Positions 5,284-6,961 of a DNA stretch of 6,961 bases are shown piece by piece. The stretch covers positions 1 through 6,961 of the forward strand of contig SKLC01000350.1 of NCBI GenBank assembly GCA_007123425.1, in the 5' to 3' direction. How positions within the stretch are numbered: position 1 is the first letter of the stretch; each line of letters opens with the position of its first letter. Under the pieces are notes generated by a model that saw only the letters and a list, made by a program, of their open reading frames with translations, was not told where the DNA came from and ran no database searches. Both the position numbers and the translations under genes were made by a program. The stretch comes from Nitriliruptoraceae bacterium. GTDB taxonomy: Bacteria; Actinomycetota; Nitriliruptoria; Nitriliruptorales; Nitriliruptoraceae.

Positions 5284-6138
5284 CTGATCAGCGGCTACGA
5301 CCTGCACACCCACACGGTGCTGTCCGACGGCACCACCACGCCGGAGGAGAACGTCCGGGACGCGATCGAGCTCGGGCTCGAGGGGCTCGGGGTGACCGAT
5401 CACGACACGACCGCGCCGCTGGCGCGGGCGCAGGCCGCCGCCGAGGGCACGGGGCTGGAGATCGTCGGTGGCACGGAGTTCTCCGCGGAGCTCGAGGGCC
5501 GCTCGGTCCACGTGCTGGGCTACTGGGTCGATCCCGAGGACGCGGCGCTGCAGACCGAGATGGACCGGCTGCGCAACGAGCGCGAGCACCGTGCCGAGGC
5601 CATCGTCGAGCGGTTCCACCAGCTGGGCATCGCGGTCGCCATGGCCCGGGTGCGGGAGCTGGCCGGGGCGGCGCCGATCGGACGCCCCCACATCGCGCAG
5701 GCGGTGGTGGAGACCGGCGCGGCCGAGACCGTCCGCGAGGTGTTCGACACCTGGCTCGCCGACGAGGGCCCGGCCTACGTGCCCAAGCACGCCGTCGATC
5801 CCGTGGCGGCCGTGCGGCTGCTGGTCGAGGCCGGCGGGTCGGCGGTGCTGGCCCACCCGGGGCTGTACGGGGCGCGGGACGGTGACGGGGCCGAGCCGGG
5901 CCTCGGCGAGGCGGTCATCGAGGAGATGGCCGCCGCCGGGCTGTCGGGCATCGAGGCCGACCATCCCGACCACACTCCCGAGCAGCGAGCCCGCTACCGG
6001 GACCTGGCGCGCGCGCTGGGCCTCGAGGTCACCGCCGGCTCCGACTACCACGGGGAGCGCAAGACCAACCAGCTGGGGTCGGCGACCACGCCCCGCGAGG
6101 TGGTCGAGCGGCTGCGGGCACGCACACGTCGCGGCTGA
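5284..6138 (+). CDS. PHP-domain metallophosphoesterase (TrpH / RNase AM-like), probable CTG start
   Basis: A cytoplasmic PHP-superfamily enzyme with a trinuclear metal site, hydrolysing phosphoesters. The closest characterised relatives are the TrpH/YciV group (3',5'-nucleoside bisphosphate phosphatase; 5'-3' exonuclease RNase AM). Numbered from CTG 5284 (284 aa), visible ligand motifs are DLHTHT (His8, His10), LSDG (Asp15), TDHDT (His40), GGTEFSAE (Glu65), HVLGYW (His76), GRPHIA (His136), AVLAHPG (His191), IEADHPDHTPEQ and GSDYHG (Asp254, His256), in the family order and spacing. A long insertion from about 90 to 175 matches the helical subdomain of this group. The first ordinary start is GTG 5317, which would delete DLHTHT and both His ligands; an in-frame stop lies just upstream of 5284 with no ATG, GTG or TTG between. 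CTG 5284 has GAAGGA 8 nt upstream and gives the usual few residues before DLHTHT. The exact substrate is not determinable here. Confidence 0.92.
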   Translation: MISGYDLHTHTVLSDGTTTPEENVRDAIELGLEGLGVTDHDTTAPLARAQAAAEGTGLEIVGGTEFSAELEGRSVHVLGYWVDPEDAALQTEMDRLRNEREHRAEAIVERFHQLGIAVAMARVRELAGAAPIGRPHIAQAVVETGAAETVREVFDTWLADEGPAYVPKHAVDPVAAVRLLVEAGGSAVLAHPGLYGARDGDGAEPGLGEAVIEEMAAAGLSGIEADHPDHTPEQRARYRDLARALGLEVTAGSDYHGERKTNQLGSATTPREVVERLRARTRRG

Positions 6139-6204
6139 GCTCGGCCCGGTCGTCGACGCGCTGTCCCTGGCGGCGACGCATCCCCTGCCGCGCTCGGTCT
6201 CCGC

Positions 6205-6247
6205 TCGACCCGGACCCGCACATGCGCCTACCCTGTCGAACGGACAG
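6205..6247 (+). promoter_or_regulatory. Candidate promoter with overlapping palindrome for the FHA-LuxR regulator gene
   Basis: TCGACC (6205-6210) and TACCCT (6229-6234) form a plausible -35/-10 pair with an 18-nt spacer. Transcription would start near 6241, a leader of about 60 nt. CTGTC (6233-6237) and GACAG (6243-6247) make a short inverted repeat over the start point, a position where a dimeric HTH protein, possibly the regulator itself, could bind. Promoter is a fair guess; the operator is weak. Confidence 0.35.
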
Positions 6248-6299
6248 TGGCGGGGCCGGGGCGAGGTCGCACGTCCGGCTGCCATGAGAGGAGCCCGTG

Positions 6300-6872
6300 G
6301 TGGTTCAGAAGGCCCAGAAGATCGTGCCCGTGCCGACCCTGCATTTCGGCGAGGGGTCGCTGGCGGGACGCGTGGTCCGGCTCGACCGAGACGTGGCCAC
6401 GCTGGGACGGCGCGAGGACAATGCCTACGTGGTGCCCGACCCGCGGGTCTCCCGGGTGCACGCTGAGCTGCGCCGCGAGGCCAACGTCGTGATCATCACC
6501 GATCTCGGCTCCAGCGCGGGCACCCACGTCAACGGCCAGGAGATCGCCGGGCCGACGGTGGTGCGCCACGGCGACAAGGTCAGCTTCGGCCCGGTGACGG
6601 CCAGCTTCGAGGATCCGGCGGCGGCCAGCGAGGCGGACGACGCCACCATCGTGTTCGACGTTCCCGAGGTGGAGACGGGACCGCACCTGTCGCCGCGCCA
6701 GGAGCAGGTGCTCGAGCTGATGGCCGGCGGGATGACCAACTCCGAGATCGGCGAGCAGCTCGGCGTCACCGAGCGCACCGTCAAGGCCTACGCCCAGGAG
6801 CTCTACGACAAGCTGGGGGTCCGCAACCGCGCGGGCGCGGTCGCCGAGGCGGCGCGGCTCGGGCTGCTCTAG
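6300..6872 (+). CDS. FHA domain-LuxR/GerE helix-turn-helix transcriptional regulator
   Basis: A 190-aa cytoplasmic DNA-binding regulator. Residues about 25-100 are a forkhead-associated domain, which binds phosphothreonine: LGRREDN (35-41), the phosphate-contacting SRVHAEL (51-57), DLGSSAGTHVNG (68-79) and a closing RHGDKVSFG strand (89-97). All hallmark residues (Gly36, Arg37, Ser51, His54, Asn78, Gly79) are present. A 30-residue acidic linker carries DDATIVFD (Thr116). Residues 130-190 are a LuxR/GerE winged-type HTH: LSPRQEQVLELMAGGMTNSE, then IGEQLGVTERTVKAY and DKLGVRNRAGAV. There is no receiver domain, so the FHA domain takes the place usually held by a phospho-Asp receiver, suggesting control by Ser/Thr kinase signalling. 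GTG 6300 is preferred, as GGAG (6290-6293) is 6 nt away; the in-frame GTG at 6297 is only 3 nt away. It lies 161 bp after the PHP gene, with a likely promoter of its own. Target genes are unknown. Confidence 0.94.
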   Translation: MVQKAQKIVPVPTLHFGEGSLAGRVVRLDRDVATLGRREDNAYVVPDPRVSRVHAELRREANVVIITDLGSSAGTHVNGQEIAGPTVVRHGDKVSFGPVTASFEDPAAASEADDATIVFDVPEVETGPHLSPRQEQVLELMAGGMTNSEIGEQLGVTERTVKAYAQELYDKLGVRNRAGAVAEAARLGLL

Positions 6873-6961
6873 GAGCCCCCGGCGGCGAGCGGCACCGCAC
6901 CCTGCTGCCCGACGCCCACGACGCCGCGCGGCCACCACGCGCTGCTCGCTCGCGCACTCAC
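6873..6961. other. Non-coding tail at window edge
   Basis: After the TAG stop of the regulator gene the last 89 bases show no ribosome site, start or terminator hairpin I can support. Whatever follows lies outside the window. Confidence 0.4.

Noticed and set aside
4522..6285. 587-aa minus-strand open frame covering both the lipoprotein and PHP genes
   Set aside because: It runs antisense to the PHP gene and out of frame with the lipoprotein gene. The translation is Arg/Ser/Pro-rich without motifs, while both overlapped genes have clear domains and ribosome sites.
1..6961. CRISPR array, tRNA/rRNA genes, transposases, phage or defence genes
   Set aside because: No regularly spaced direct repeats, cloverleaf-type sequence, transposase motifs or integrase were seen; all seven genes look like ordinary chromosomal functions.

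Overview
The window is very GC-rich, with G or C at nearly every third codon position. It carries seven protein genes and no RNA genes, mobile elements or CRISPR array. Two lipoprotein-type signal peptides, GTG starts, strong Shine-Dalgarno sequences, TAnnnT-type -10 boxes, an LppM-like lipoprotein and an FHA-domain regulator all suggest a high-GC actinobacterium. A PilB/GspE-type ATPase rather than a Tad-type one would suit a deep-branching lineage, but genus and family cannot be read from this sequence.

Layout, left to right: (1) a type IV pilus/type II secretion assembly ATPase on the minus strand, cut off at its C-terminus by the window edge; (2) a divergent plus-strand gene for an LppM-like lipoprotein with a C-terminal membrane anchor, whose start codon is problematic; (3) convergent with it, a minus-strand 257-aa protein of unknown function whose second half looks like a flavin/PNPOx-type split barrel; (4) a 348-bp divergent intergenic region full of inverted repeats, including a nearly perfect 20-bp-stem hairpin; (5) a plus-strand acyl-CoA dehydrogenase; (6) convergent with it, a minus-strand coiled-coil lipoprotein; (7) divergent from that, a PHP-family metallophosphoesterase that appears to start at CTG; (8) downstream on the same strand, a small regulator joining an FHA phosphothreonine-binding domain to a LuxR/GerE helix-turn-helix.

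Strand alternates at nearly every gene, so most are probably transcribed alone and no multi-gene pathway is visible. The links are general: pilus assembly, two envelope lipoproteins, fatty-acid or amino-acid catabolism, nucleotide or RNA end turnover (PHP) and a probable Ser/Thr-kinase-responsive transcription factor. The most distinctive items are the FHA-LuxR fusion, the long hairpin ahead of the acyl-CoA dehydrogenase, and two genes whose conserved N-termini extend beyond, or do not fit, any ordinary start codon.
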